Program-made: the position numbers and the translations under genes
Shown here: one piece after another, positions 1 to 11,974 of the stretch
Layout of the letters: each line of letters starts with the position of its first letter
Numbering within the stretch: the stretch's first letter is position 1
The notes under the pieces: generated by a model
The model's input: only the letters and a program-made list of their open reading frames with translations
Told to the model about the DNA's origin: nothing
Database searches by the model: none
Origin: Shinisaurus crocodilurus
Taxonomy: Eukaryota > Chordata > Lepidosauria > Squamata > Shinisauridae
Length of the DNA: 64,000 nucleotides
Assembly: GCA_021292165.1 (NCBI GenBank)
Contig: JAHFWL010000434.1
Span: 496,001 to 560,000, forward strand
Direction: 5' to 3'

Positions 1-155
1 CTGTTCACAAGGCAACGCCCAGTTCCACAGCTATGGAGTTAGGGGTGGGGTGGCAAACCGGGATGAGTGCAGTACATTTAACAAGAGTGTGCCCTGTGAG
101 TAGTGACTGCGGAACGTGAATATAGCAGTACCGTTCTGCTAACTTGATGATATAC

Positions 156-291
156 CAGAGCTCTCCAACCTTGGGTCCCCAGATGTTGCTGGCCTACAGC
201 TCCCAGCATACCCAGCCAGCATGGCTAATGACAAGGGATTCTGGGAGCTGTAGGCCAGCAACATCTGGGGACCCAAGGGTGGAGAGCCCTG
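156..291. mobile_element. hAT fold-back MITE
   Basis: Ends CAGAGCTCTCCAACC and GGGTGGAGAGCCCTG; the arms are complementary almost to the centre. Flanks TGATATAC and AGATATAC match at 7 of 8. Confidence 0.85.
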
Positions 292-383
292 AGATATACA
301 GTGTAATGTAGATCCACCCCCAGTCACAGTCTTTCCCATTATGGTGAGGTGTATCGTATTTCAATTTAAATCAGCGTTCCCCA

Positions 384-447
384 ACCTGGTGCCCTAAAGA
401 TGTGTCGGACTGCAACTTCCATCATTCCCAGCCAGCATGGCCATTGT
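384..447. mobile_element. Half hAT MITE
   Basis: One arm only, starting CAGCGTTCCCCAACCTGGTG and containing CCCAGCCAGCATGGCC. Confidence 0.65.
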
Positions 448-1383
448 CAGCACTTGCTTTTCTCTCAACAAAGCATTTTACGAGCGCTCCAGAAAAAATC
501 AGAAGAACATCCTAATACCACCATAATCTCTGCACTTTAAATAATCTGAAAGTGGTCTGTTTCCACTGAGCATCCTTAGAAGGCAATTTTCTTTTTTTAA
601 TGAAGTTTCTTCTAGGGCTGTTTGTGCTGCTAAATTTAATGGCAAACCTTGAGCATTTCAGTCAAAATTCACATCTGTTTGTTGTCCATTGTGCATCCCC
701 TGAAGGTTCACAGGCCAGTAAAAGAATGACTTACTAATGGACTAAATACAGATTGTAGCCATGTGGAAGGACAAAGGGAGTAGCAGTCCAGAGAGGCAGA
801 GTTGAGACCAGCTGAGAAGGAAACAGAATTTACCAAGACTTCAAGAATTCAAGACCATTTCATCCAGTAACAATTGTGTGCTTCTTCCTTCCCTCCAGGC
901 TTCTAAAATCTGGCAAGGGCAGCCACCATTGGCTTCTCTGGTGATTTGTACACAGAATAAATCTAAGACTCTTTCCATTGTAATGGGGTAGGTTGAAGGT
1001 GGGGTGGTGGTGTTCTTGCAGAGTAAATAAAGTGATACACCTTGCTTGAAGGAGAACACAGCAAGCATCTTTTCTTAAGGTAGTGATGATTTTTTTATAC
1101 CCCAACTCAAGGCAACAAGCATGGTGCCATGCCATGCCATCCACCCCACACACCCCATCCCCTACAACAACCCTAAGAGGGAGGTTAGGCTGAATTATGG
1201 TTGTGTCATGGGTGTTTTTATTGTTTTATGGGGCGGTTGCATTTTAGTGGATAATTGTTCTAGCTATTCTAAATTTTGTAAGTTTTAACTTTGTTGTGCA
1301 TTGCCTTGGGTCTTATATATATATATTTTAGAAGGCATACAAGAAATCAAAGCAATAAAATAATAATAATGATGATGATGATG

Positions 1384-1430
<47 letters not shown>

Positions 1431-2740
1431 ACCACCACCCCTGTTGAAATTCCCTCTCCTACACACCCATTAAAGGTAGAGCAGCCTTTTCATCATCCAG
1501 CACCTAGAGCCGTATGAAAGAATAATTTCCTTCTTTACAATGTAAGACAAATGTACATGCTTAATATATCCATCACGGTGGGTTTGGATCTCTCATCTTT
1601 CTGCCTCCTTCATTCTCTATTCTCCCTGTGTATATTTGCTCAGTTCTTTGTTGCAATGGAAAGTGTTTTCCCTGACCGGTCTGACCGTAATGGACGACTG
1701 CCTGATTAAAGATTAATTTGGGATTATCATTCGTTTTCCTTCGCTCAGAGCCAGCCAAACAACAATTACACCTGCAGTTTGTTTGTGGACCTGACTTCTT
1801 ATGGACAACTGTTAATGGATGGACACTTTCCCGAGTGCCCCCGCCCGCGGCAGTCCTCTCTCCCGAGCCACAAATGTACGTGGACGTGTAAGTTACATGG
1901 AAAGTTAAGCCTGCCTGTCCTTGCACCTGCTCCCTCTCTCAAAGAACGGGAAATGAATGCAAAAAATAGTTCCAATATCCCTTGTCACCAGCTCCATAAG
2001 AAGAGGAAATCTCTCTGACTCATGGTTTTATTTCATTGGACTGATTTGGGGAAATGGAAGAAAGGGGGGTTTGTGGTGTCCCAAATGTTTTCACCAGTCC
2101 AGCATTTTATTTTATTAAGTGCTCTTGGTCTGGATCTTGTCCTTTTAATGCTTATTTAGGTGTCCATTTGGTGTGTTTCCCCCACCCCTCAGGGTAGAGA
2201 GTAAAAGCCAATAGGATGGCTGGGAAGGGCACTTTGTATTTTGGGGTTAAATCATAACAGGTAAGCCGTGTATGCGTTTCTGCAGGCAGAGTGAAGTATG
2301 AAGGCCAGAGGGAGGAGGTGACCTGAAGCCAAGGACGGGGTCCAGTGCCTTCCCTGGGTTTGCAGAAGAGAGCATAGCATATCGGTGCATGCAACTTGCC
2401 CTGCAGGGATGAAAAAAGCTGCATCTGCAGAAACTCTCCCTTCAGCACTGCTGTTAAAGGGAAAGGAATCCCCCCCCCCTCTGCACCTGGTCCCCTTAGC
2501 CAGAAGTTTATTTTGTGTAAGAAAGCCAGTATGGAGCACACAAGAGATGGGGAAAGGTACTCGGGGCCTTTTTTTTTTTTTTTACTACTGAAGGCTCCCT
2601 TGTGTTGCCTTCCAGCTGCCCCCCTTTAATTTCCCATCTGTAAAATGGGAACAAGAGAGAAGAGTTGTGACAGGAAACTTAGAGAGCAAACCAACCAAAT
2701 GTGGTTGCTTTGAAACAGAAGCAGGGTGGGGGAAAGGAAG
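448..2740. other. Intergenic stretch without a gene
   Basis: Holds a (GAT)n(AAT)n microsatellite at 1366-1430, a C10 at 2470-2479 and a T15 at 2569-2583. No coding signal was recognised. Confidence 0.6.
1366..1430. repeat. (GAT)n(AAT)n microsatellite
   Basis: A short run of GAT followed by about 15 AAT units. Confidence 0.95.
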
Positions 2741-2741
2741 A

Positions 2742-2800
2742 CTGTAGGAAGCTGTCTTATACTGAGTCAGGCCCCTGGTCCGTTTAGCTCAGTAATGTCT
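2742..2800 (-). mobile_element. tRNA-Ala-like SINE, 3' fragment
   Basis: GGAAGCTGTCTTATACTGAG and TTAGCTCAGTA are the reverse complement of the 3' part of the SINE family represented at 14474-14650. Confidence 0.6.
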
Positions 2801-2934
2801 TCTTCACTAGTCATGGGGAACCTTTTCTCTGTCAACCACAGCATTCCCTCAGCAGCTCTCTGTGGAGAGAGGCATGCTAGCAGTAGGCAGGGCCAGAGTC
2901 AAAAGCGGGTTGTGGTCACCTCTATTCACTCTCC

Positions 2935-3168
2935 TCAATCTCTCTCTGTACAACCCTTTCTCTCTTTCTTGTTCTCTCTCTCTGCAAAACCTTCCCTTTC
3001 TCTTTCTTGTTCTTTCCTTTCTCTCTGATGCCCCTTCTCTCTGTGTGTTTCTCTTTCTGCAACACACACACACACTTTCTCTTTCTCTCTGCAAGCCTCT
3101 CTCTCTCTCTCTCTCTCTGCAAAACTTTCTCTCTCTCTCATTCTTTCTTTCTCTTTCTCTCTGCCACC

Positions 3169-3211
<43 letters not shown>

Positions 3212-3365
3212 CAGACCCTTGTCTCTCTCTCTTTCTCTCTGCAAACCCATCTCTCTCTCTCTCTCTTTCTCTCTGCCACCCTTTCCCTCCTTTCTCTGCA
3301 GACCCCCCTCTCCCCCCTGTCTTCACTGCCCCCTCTCCCCCCTGTCTTCACTGCCACTGTATTTT
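2935..3365. repeat. Long polypyrimidine (CT)n tract
   Basis: Over 400 bp of almost pure pyrimidine on the plus strand, built of TCTC runs broken by repeated CTCTGCAAACC-like spacers and a short (CA)n. All ORFs here are low complexity. Confidence 0.95.
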
Positions 3366-4322
3366 AAGGAAAGCTTCACCTGCTGAATTTCTGCTTCTTT
3401 TGCAGCTGGTGAAAATGCAGGAGCCCTGCCAGCAATTAAAAAAAAAAAAATTAAAGTGGTAAACCTGCTTGATTTTTTCAGGCACATTTCAGAGCAACTT
3501 GGTTAACAGCACCAAGAAGAAAAAATCTGCAACTTCCAACTTCCTCCCCCCCCCTCCCGCATCCCTTTTTGCCAGTGGGGCTTTGGAAAGCAGTTTCCTT
3601 TCATGTGTTCCATTGCTTCCCCCCCCCCCCCAGTTTCTGACCCAACATCTGAAAGTGTTAACCCTAAACCAGGCTCCCTCCTGCCCCCTTCCCTATTAGG
3701 CTCTGTGTACTTGGAGCGAAAATGTGCCGGGTTTCAAAACTGCAGCAGAAAATGACATTCATAGACTTTTCTAATGGGCTGTAAATTCTAATGACCTGTA
3801 ATCCAAATGTAACTCTGGCTCTGGATATGGGTGATGAACTCCACCAGGAACCCTGAAACTTAGCAATGCATGACAAGCTTTCCTTGCCATGTTTCCTGTC
3901 TCGTTTTGGTTCAAATACATTCCAGTTATTTTAAATTTCTCCCCCTAATGCACATTACACAAAAACAGACACACACACACACACACCTTCAGACCTGCCC
4001 ATTAGGGAAAAAGACGTTTTGATTGGGTGATTTCAACATAGCATCATGTAACCTTAGCAGCTTTTCGAAGACACCATCGATGCGCCAAAAGGCCTGTGCC
4101 ATACGGTTCAGCAATCTGCTCCCTGAGCTTGTTTTCACACTAAGCCGTGAGAAACAGAAATCTAAAGCAGGTGTCTGTTTGTTTGTTTTTTGGATTTTCT
4201 GCTTCCGGGATTTCTTTCCACCTGGGCTTCTCTGCTGAGGAACTCCGGAGCAACTGCCACAGGAGGAACACCTGCGTGCCGCAGAGGACTTGGCTTGGGG
4301 TCATGCCGTACCGTAGGCCAGC

Positions 4323-4392
4323 CTTCCTCAGCCCAGTGCCCTCCAGATGCTGTTGGACTACAATGCCTATCATCCCCAGCCAGCATGTCAGT
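4323..4392. mobile_element. Half hAT MITE
   Basis: CAGCCTTCCTCAGCCCAGTG through CCCCAGCCAGCATG. Confidence 0.7.
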
Positions 4393-4395
4393 GTA

Positions 4396-4800
4396 AGCAG
4401 GGTGGCCCCTTACGTGTTGCCAAAAAAGAGGAAACACATTCCCAAAAATGAGGAGAAAGGAGGACACAGATTTGCATGAAACTTGCACATGCTAATTTAT
4501 ATGTAGAGATGCAAATTTGGAACTGATTCCTATAATTTAAATAGAAATGCAATACAGCTCGCCATAGTGTGGAAGACTGTGATCAGCTGAGCTGGGTGCC
4601 ATGCTCCTTCTGCTGTCCAGTTCCTGTGGATGGGCAACTTCAAGGCCCAGCTCTCCCTCCTGATGGTTCCTTGTCTTTAAACCGGACTTGGACTGCAGAG
4701 CCCTTTAAATAGAGGATGCCTTCACACACAGGACTGTTCTCAGACAGCTTTTCAAATAGAGAACTGTCCTTTATAAAGTAGGACTATTTAGCCATCCCTC
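4396..4800 (+). repeat. Unclassified interspersed repeat family X, copy 1
   Basis: Shares GAGGAAACACATT, TTTATATGTA and TTAAACCGGACTTGGACTG with 7632-8740, and appears inverted at 9523-9775 and 43256-43600. Confidence 0.75.
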
Positions 4801-4914
4801 CAAAAATTCAACTTTCTAAATGCATTGCAGAGGAGGATTTGTATTGATGGGCAAACTGTCTTTCATGGGTGCTTGTCTGCCATTAGTGTACTTCTCATTG
4901 AGGAACCCCTGATA

Positions 4915-5150
4915 ATTTATTTATTTATTATATTTATACCCCGCCTTTTTTCCTTCAAGGAACCCAAGGCGGCTTACATAGTCTTCCTCCTCTCCATTTT
5001 ATCCTCACAACAACCCTGTGAGGTAGGTTAGGCTGAGAGTCAGTGACTGGCCCAAAGTCACCCAGTGAGTTTCATGGCTGAGTGGGGACTAGAACCCGGA
5101 TCTCCCGAGCCCAGTCCAACACTCTCACCATTGCGCCACACTGGCTCTCT
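4915..5150 (-). mobile_element. MIR/CORE-like tRNA SINE
   Basis: Reverse complement of the family: tail TTATATTTATACCCCGCC, core GGCCCAAAGTCACCCAGTGA, and B-box AGAACCCGGATC. Confidence 0.9.
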
Positions 5151-5294
5151 ATGATAAACATAGTTGGAAAACTCCTGGTCAGAAAGTTTTTTTAAAAAAA
5201 ATTAATAACACCAACAATTAAATCCAGGGCTCTTCTTATGTTCTTATGCCAAGGGTGGGCAACTTGTGGCCCTAGGGCCACACACCCTAGGCCT

Positions 5295-5465
5295 AATTGG
5301 CTTCCGCTGGCTCAGCTTGTCTGAGTGTGGAAAGCTAAGCAGGGTCAGGCCTGCTTATTACTTGGATGGGAGACCCCTCCTCTAGTTTCCTGCATTGAGC
5401 AGGGGGTTGGACTCGATGGCCTGGTAGGCCCCTTCCAACTCTATGATCTATGAAATCTATGAAAT
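5295..5465 (+). mobile_element. 5S rRNA-derived SINE with CR1-like tail
   Basis: 5S-like AAGCTAAGCAGGGTCAGGCC and ACTTGGATGGGAGACC, then GGGGGTTGGACTCGATGGCC and CCAACTCTATGATCTATGAA. Box A and box C of the 5S internal promoter are recognisable. Confidence 0.9.
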
Positions 5466-5831
5466 TTCCAGGGGAGGCTGGTGACTCCTATTTCAGTGGG
5501 GCTCCTTTTCCATTGCAGGTTTTGCAGGTTTTATTTGGAGCTTCATGGGAGCTATCCATGGTGCTGCACTCCACCCCCCAAATAGGTTCACCACCATGGA
5601 GCACCATGGATAGCAGCTATACAGCTCCAATTAAAAGCTGCCAAACTTGCAATGGGAAAGGAGCTTCCCCTGCAGAAGCCCTCTGCAAGCAATGAGTTCA
5701 GACCTCTGGCAAGAGTGATCTATCATCACACACACACACTGAGCAGCCCAAAGGGGTGGCCCCACCTGCTTATGGCTTTGGCCCTACCCACCACCAGCAT
5801 ACTGGTGGCCCCTGACAAATTACCCCCCACT

Positions 5832-5904
5832 CCAGCATGGCTAGGAATGGTGGGAGTTGTAGTCCAGCACATCTGGAGGGTGCCCGGCTGGGAAAGGCTG
5901 CACT
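5832..5904. mobile_element. Half hAT MITE
   Basis: Right arm GGGAGTTGTAGTCCAGCA to GGCTGGGAAAGGCTG. Confidence 0.7.
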
Positions 5905-7132
5905 AGCATTTTGCACAACAAAGCACCAAGTGTGAGCAGCAGCATACCTGTACCTTTAAAGACCCATGTGCCTGGGAAGCCCTCCAACATGTGTGCAAGG
6001 CGGGTATTTGTAAAAACAGCAACAACAACAACAGCAAAGTTACTTTACCTGCCCATCACATATATTTACTGCAGGAAATGTTGGTGTAACACCCGCAGCA
6101 GCTGTGTTTGGCTGTGAAAAGGTGTGGAGAGCTGCTGAGAGAGAAAAATAAGCCAGGCTGATTCCAAAGGGGCCTTTCTTGGATTCCACGACTGAGTTGA
6201 TCAGTGGGGAAAACAAGAGAGACCCTTAGCAAGAAAAGGGCACCTCTTGGAGGCTGTTTTACTTGTAACTCTGGAAGCTGAGAGGTTGTTTGAAATATCC
6301 TGTGGTGTCCAGAAATGAAGGCTTGGGGCATAATGGGGAGGAGGCCAGCAATGGGGATTTGGGGGGGGGGGGAGGAAAAGCATTCAAACTCTCAGACAGC
6401 GTAACATAAAGTGCACACCAGTTCCAAGCCAAAGAGAATGTCAACAGAGAACCAAAAAGCTTCACTCCCCAAGGTTCACCATCTTCAATAATCACCCCTC
6501 CCCGCCTTTGTGGATGGTGGTGCGGGGGGGGGGGGACGGGGACGGAACGACACACTCGTGGTACCTGGAGTTAAGTTGATTGAATCCCAGCTTTATTAGC
6601 ACTGACAGTCTAATCTTTTGCAGATGACCACACAAGGAGGTCACCAAATGGCTCCTCCTGTTCACCACAGGTTCTTCTGTCTCCCCCACATCCCCTGGTG
6701 TGGTCCAGCCCATTCAGTCACCAGGATCCCCACCCTCACGAGCCCCCACAGATCCAATTTATCTGCAGAAAATACAAAGTTTCTCTAGGGACCAGCTTTA
6801 CAGTTGTGTTGATTTCCTGACATCATTTAAAAAAAGAAAAAGAAACGCCTGTATTCCTCTCTCCACCTCCCGCATGGCCCTCCCTGCCTTAGTCATCAAG
6901 GATGTATTTTACAGGTTCAGTTCGGCCCAGGAGAAGGATGACCAGGTTGCATCAGCCGTGCAAAGTGTATTTGCTGACTCAGGCACAGCTGACTGAGACG
7001 TGTTGTGTCCTCGGAGAATTTTGTTAACACGAGGACATGTCGTGGCCACTTCACGTGTTACCTTGTTTGGGTTTTTTTTTTTAGGTTGTACACCTGACGT
7101 GTTTGAAATGTACGCCTGGAAATGTCAAGCAA
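5905..7132. other. Intergenic stretch without a gene
   Basis: Two G12 tracts (6361-6372 and 6524-6535). Nothing else recognised. Confidence 0.5.
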
Positions 7133-7376
7133 GCCAGTGTGGCGTAGTGGTGAGAGTGTTGGACTGGGACTAGGGAGATCCGGGTTCTAGTCCCCGCTCG
7201 GCCATGAAACTCACTGGGTGACTTTGGGCCAGTCACTGACTCTCAGCCTCACCTACCTCACAGGGTTGTTGTGAGGGTAAAATGGAGAGGAGGAGGAGGA
7301 TTATGTAAGCCGCCTTGGGTTCCTTGCAGGAAAAAAGGCGGGGTATAAATATAATAAATAAATAAATAAATAAAAA
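7133..7376 (+). mobile_element. MIR/CORE-like tRNA SINE, full length
   Basis: GCCAGTGTGGCGTAGTGG head, GGTTCTAGTCCCC B-box, GGTGACTTTGGGCCAGTCAC core, and an AATAAATAAATAAATA tail. Confidence 0.92.
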
Positions 7377-7671
7377 TTATTGTTTGTTTCTTTGTTTGTT
7401 TTAATGCATTTGCAAAGATATGTGTCATGCCAGGATGCTTCTCAAGGAACTGGGATTGGCTGCAGGGCCTTACTTTAAGTGCACACTCAGGGGCAAGGAG
7501 AAAGGAACATAAGCAGGCATCAGGAGTCAGCACCAAGGAGGTGCTGTCAGCACCTCAGGAGGGCCCAGTACTGACCCTGCTGCCAGCCACCCAGCTCTGT
7601 TCAGCAAACCTTTGCCCAGAACTGGAGCTACAGCAGCCACTTACACATTGCCAAAAATGAAGAAACACATT

Positions 7672-8150
7672 TATTTATTTATTTATTTAATATATTTATT
7701 CACCGCCCATCAGTCAAAAGGCTCCCTGGGTGGTTTCCAAAACACAACACAAAAATAACAACAAAAATAGTATAAAAACACAAACGTATTAAAATATAAC
7801 ACAATAACAACAAGCAGCCAAATAAATTCAATCCGGAATTACAGTGGCGATAATAAAAGGAATAAAATCAACCATTAAAATATTGGAAAAATAAAAAGGT
7901 CTTCACCTGGCACCTGAAAGAATAGAGGGTAGGTAGCAGGCGCACCTCCTTGGGAAGCTGATTCCATAGATGGGGTGCCACAACTGAGAAGGCCCATCCC
8001 CTAGTAGCCACCCTTCTAGCCTCTTCTGGAGGGGGCACTCTGAGAAGGGCTTCCGAAGAAGATCTCAGGGTTCGGGCAGGCTCATATATGGGACGAGGTG
8101 TTCCTTCAGATAACCTGGCCCCAAACTGTTTAGGGCTTTAAATGTTAATG
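7672..8150 (-). mobile_element. L2-like LINE 3' end
   Basis: Matches 28370-28880 through CACCGCCCATCAG, AGGTCTTCACCTGG and CCCCAAACTGTTTAGGGCTT. Inserted in family X. Confidence 0.85.
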
Positions 8151-8422
8151 TAAGCAAAAAGAGGATACCAATTTGCATAACATTTGCATATGTTAATTTA
8201 TATGTATAGATACAAATTTAGAAATAATAACTATGGTTTAAATAGGAGTACATCTTCCCATAGTGGAGAAGACTATGACCAGGTGACCTGTGTGCCTCTA
8301 AGTCTGCTGGCCAGGGGCTAACTGTTGATGCCCAACTTCAAGGCCCTGGCTTGCCCTTCTGATGGTTCTTTCTCTTTAAACCGGACTTGGACTGGACAGC
8401 CCCTCAAACAGAGAACATCAAG

Positions 8423-8660
8423 AGTGCAGTGTGGTGTAGTGGTTAGAGTGTTGGACTGGGACTCGGGAGATCCAGGTTCTAGTCCCCACGCAGCCATGAA
8501 GCTCACTGGGTGACTTTGGGCCAGTCACTGACTCTCAGCCTAACCTACCTCACAGGGTTGTTGTGAGGATAAAATGGAGATGAGGAGGATGAGGCTCATG
8601 TAAGCCTCCTTGGGTTCCTTGCAGGGGGGAAAAGGCAGGATATAAAGATAATAAATAATC
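8423..8660 (+). mobile_element. MIR/CORE-like tRNA SINE
   Basis: GCAGTGTGGTGTAGTGGTTA head and the family core; tail GATATAAAGATAATAAATA. Inserted in family X. Confidence 0.9.
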
Positions 8661-8844
8661 TTCAAGTAAAGGACTGTCATCTGACAGCTCTTCAAAGGAA
8701 GGACTGTCCTCTGTAAAGTAGGACACCTGGCCACCCAGCTGGAGCCCAGAATGCATCCCCTAGCTGGGGGAGAATGCCTCCCGCTATTCTCCCCCAGCAA
8801 CTGATATTCAGAGGCATACCTAGACGTTCTATACAGGCATCATG

Positions 8845-9010
8845 GCAAGCAGTCATTGATAGACCTACCCTCCACCCATGTGTCTAGTTAATCCCCTTTT
8901 AAAGCCATCTGATCCAGTTCCCATTAGTACATCCTTTGGCACTGCAGAGAATTGCATCAATGAACCATATCTGGTGGGATGACGTATCCTCTTCAGGTTG
9001 GTCTCTGTAC
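8845..9010 (-). mobile_element. CR1-like LINE fragment
   Basis: Resembles 39600-39720: TTGATAGACCTACCCTCCA, AATCCCCTTTTAAAG, then a Ser/Leu-rich antisense reading. Confidence 0.55.
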
Positions 9011-9360
9011 AATGTGTGAAAAATGACCACAAAGGGTGCTTTCTAAACTAAAGTATGGATGGCTGGGGAATGCTAGGATTTGTAGGATTTTTTTTCTGTC
9101 TAAACATGCATAGGATTGCACCCTTAGCCCACTCAGATGACAACCACCACCCCTTGTGGTTTGTGCATTATGAACAACATGTAGAGGCCGCTTTTAAATC
9201 ACTCCATGCACTGGACACAACCATAGGGCAAGCCGTTCATGTGCGGCAGCTCACTACAGGTGTAGAGTGACTTTCTTCACGCCACGGCACTTAATTTTGC
9301 AGTGTGTAGAGAACATTTTGTGGCCGTGCGTAAAGAAAATTGGCCTATCCGCATAGCAAG

Positions 9361-9389
9361 CTCCACACACACAGTTTGTGTGTGTGGAG
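9361..9389. repeat. Perfect 13-bp-arm hairpin
   Basis: CTCCACACACACA, then GTT, then TGTGTGTGTGGAG. A G11 tract follows after a C. Confidence 0.9.
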
Positions 9390-9522
9390 CGGGGGGGGGG
9401 GCATTGAAAGCCACATCTGTGTGGAAGCTGCACTGTGTGAAGCAGCACTGCTGAGTTTTCAGAACATGGCTTAATTTGAGTCTGGGATTTCAACGTTGGG
9501 TTCAGTTCTGAAACTTGTCATA

Positions 9523-9775
9523 ACAGAATGACTACAGTGGCCATGTGCCCTACTTTAGAGGACAGAAGGGCTGCCCAGTCCATGTCCATTTGAAAGATCA
9601 AGAGCCACCAGAAGGGAAAGCACGGGGGCCTTGAAATTGCCCATCCACAATTAGCACCTGGACAGCTGGTTGAGAAGGCAGGAGCAGAGGTCACCTGGTC
9701 ACAGTCTTCCCTACTATGAAATTTAAATTTAGATTAAATTTCTACTTAAATTATAGTAATTATTCCCAAGTTTGC
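9523..9775 (-). repeat. Repeat family X, copy 3
   Basis: Inverted relative to copy 1: CTACTTTAGAGGACAG, GCCTTGAAATTGCCCATC and TCACAGTCTTCCCTACTAT. Confidence 0.7.
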
Positions 9776-10380
9776 ACGTATGGATTGGATCCAACTGTTG
9801 CTTGCACGGCAGGATTTTCCTGTCCTTTCCTCCCCACTGCAGCCCCACATATGTGCCCCAAATCTGGATTTGTGGGGGGCTGCAGGGAGGAAGAGGGAGT
9901 CCATTCTGCCAGCAGTTCAATCTTCCACTGGCAGATTGAAGCCGTTGGATAAAACCCTATAGATTTCCAAAGGGTCTGCTGTAGCAAAAACAACCAAGAT
10001 TCTTGTAGCACCTTAAAGACTAACAAATCCATTCTGGCATAAACTTTCCTGGACGATAGTCCACTTCATGAGATGCATGGGGTATTATGGAGAGTTTCAG
10101 GCTTATATATAGTACATATGGTGTATGTGCGCGCGGAGGGGTGGGGGAGGAATTGTATACACAGTGAGATCAGAAGAAAGGAAATGCAAAAAGTGACAAT
10201 CCCATTATTAACAGTGGTCATTCACAGTGCAGTTCATGCTTATAAGAAAAACATCCTGGCACTAGGTAATCCAATTAACACATGTAGTTTGGGGCGGGGG
10301 ACTTTATCTCAATTCAAGCATCTGGTGATACAATTGCTTTATTCAAATTTGTGTCCTCTTTTGCATGTGGCCCTGATAAG
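9776..10380 (+). repeat. Unclassified repeat units B and A
   Basis: Unit B (GGATCCAACTGTTGC to CCCCAAATCTGG) precedes unit A (TAGCACCTTAAAGACTAAC to GCATCTGGTGATA). Both recur inverted at 35705-36180 in a different order. Confidence 0.7.
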
Positions 10381-10784
10381 AGCGGCTTGTGCAGGTTTCA
10401 AACCTGCTTATAAGCCGATAGCAAACCAAGGTACCCCGAGGTGAGTAGATTTCCAATCACATGTCAGCTATGTCAGGGTCAAACTGCACAAGCAGCTGAA
10501 CCTCTTTTTGTTTGTTTTTACTCACAATTAAGCATGCAGGGCCCCAATCCAGATATTCCCTCCAGCCACTTGTTGCCCAAAACCTCTTCTAGCTGCCTAC
10601 CACGCATGGGCTTAAAAAAAAAAAAAGGTGGGGAGGCCTCTATTATTGACACCAGGGTGTCTCCCAGTTTAGTGATATTGACAAAATTTGCCTTACAGTA
10701 ACATATCCCCACCCCACCCCATTATCTGCTGCAAACTTCTCATTCCCCAAAGCAGAACTAGGTCCTTTTAAGATTTAGATTTAG

Positions 10785-10900
10785 GAAAGAGACAATAGTT
10801 CAGTGATAGAGTACCTGCTTTGCATGTAGAAAGGCCCTGGGTTCATCTCCAGTCTTGGGCAAAATCTAACATCACCTGAGCAGACTTCCATTCAGGACTT
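10785..10900 (+). mobile_element. tRNA-Ala-like SINE, 5' part
   Basis: TTCAGTGATAGAGTACCTGC and TTTGCATGTAGAAAGG, degenerate relative of 14474-14650. Confidence 0.65.
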
Positions 10901-11160
10901 TCCCCTCCTCTCCTTCCCTACCTGCAGCCCTCATACCCCCCCCCCACCAAAAATCTGCTCAAGGGTTCCCCAACCCCCTGGAGCAGATTTTGAGTGTGTG
11001 CTGGGGGGGTCTACAGAGAGGGGGGATTGCCATCCCCATTTCTAACTACCGTAGATATGACCCCTTATGTTCCGAGTTGTTGTTAAGTCTGGTATACTAT
11101 TGGAATGTGGAAATCTATAACTTTACAGCTGAAAAACAGGATCATGAGCAGAATGTTTAC

Positions 11161-11193
11161 TCTTCTTCTTCTTCTTCTTCTTCTTCTTCTTCT
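11161..11193. repeat. (TTC)n microsatellite
   Basis: Eleven TTC-type units. Confidence 0.95.
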
Positions 11194-11199
11194 GTGTAT

Positions 11200-11974
11200 A
11201 TTAGAGTGGTGGTGGTGTTTTTAAGAGGGTTAAAAAAACCCTTCTTGCCTTGCTTGGGAATAAAAGAAATAACGAGATGGGGAAAGTTTGTTTTTTCTGG
11301 GAAAGAGTTTAATTAGAGAATTGCTGAGCAGCAGATCTCTTCCCTTTTACGACCACATAACTTCCTGTTTCTTTTCTTTCTTTCTTTTTTTTAAAATGCG
11401 TCCTGGAACTGAAAGGAAACTCCAGATTAAGTGTAAGAATCCTGAGTCGCTGATGGCATTTATTCAATCTGTCTCTCACTTGATAAGGTGGAGCTGAAAC
11501 TTAGATTGCTGGGAGTGAAAACGTCTTTCTTTTTGGTTTCTAAAATTTATGACAATCCTCCAGAGAGAAACAAATATGAAGAAGGAAACAGCAGCAACAT
11601 ATTTTGCCTGTAGGAAGGTCAGAGTTAAGAAGAAGAAAGGGGGGGAGGGGGGAGAGAGAAGGATGTGGATTCTTCAGAAAAATAACAGTTTACATTCTTT
11701 AAGACATCCAGAATTCCTGAAGATCAGTGGGAATTTTGGCACACTCAGATCACAGGATCAAACTAACAAGACAGTCCCATACAATATGCAGGCATACACA
11801 GAAAAGGCTGGGCAGTCAGCATTGCTCAATCACAGTGCTAGTGGTACAGTCCCCCACGGAGGGTAGAGCACTGATTAGGAGTGATCCCTGCCTCTGTCAT
11901 ATACACTAGGTCCCCCCTCCCACCTTATTGCAATTGATCCATTTTAAAAACATTTACTTACCCCATTTAAGTAT
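11200..11974. other. Intergenic stretch without a gene
   Basis: Purine-rich patch around 11625-11665. Nothing else recognised. Confidence 0.5.

Larger units (their letters stand above)
7632..8740 (+). repeat. Repeat family X, copy 2, interrupted twice
   Basis: Pieces at 7632-7671, 8150-8422 and 8661-8740 align in order with copy 1. They are split by an L2-like fragment and a SINE. Confidence 0.75.

Noticed and set aside
2849..3386. Several ORFs of 60-174 codons rich in Ser/Leu or Arg/Glu
   Set aside because: They are translations of the CT/GA low-complexity tract on both strands, with no domain or codon structure.
5306..5375. 5S rRNA gene
   Set aside because: Only the central part of 5S is present, fused to a CR1-like tail, in several dispersed copies.
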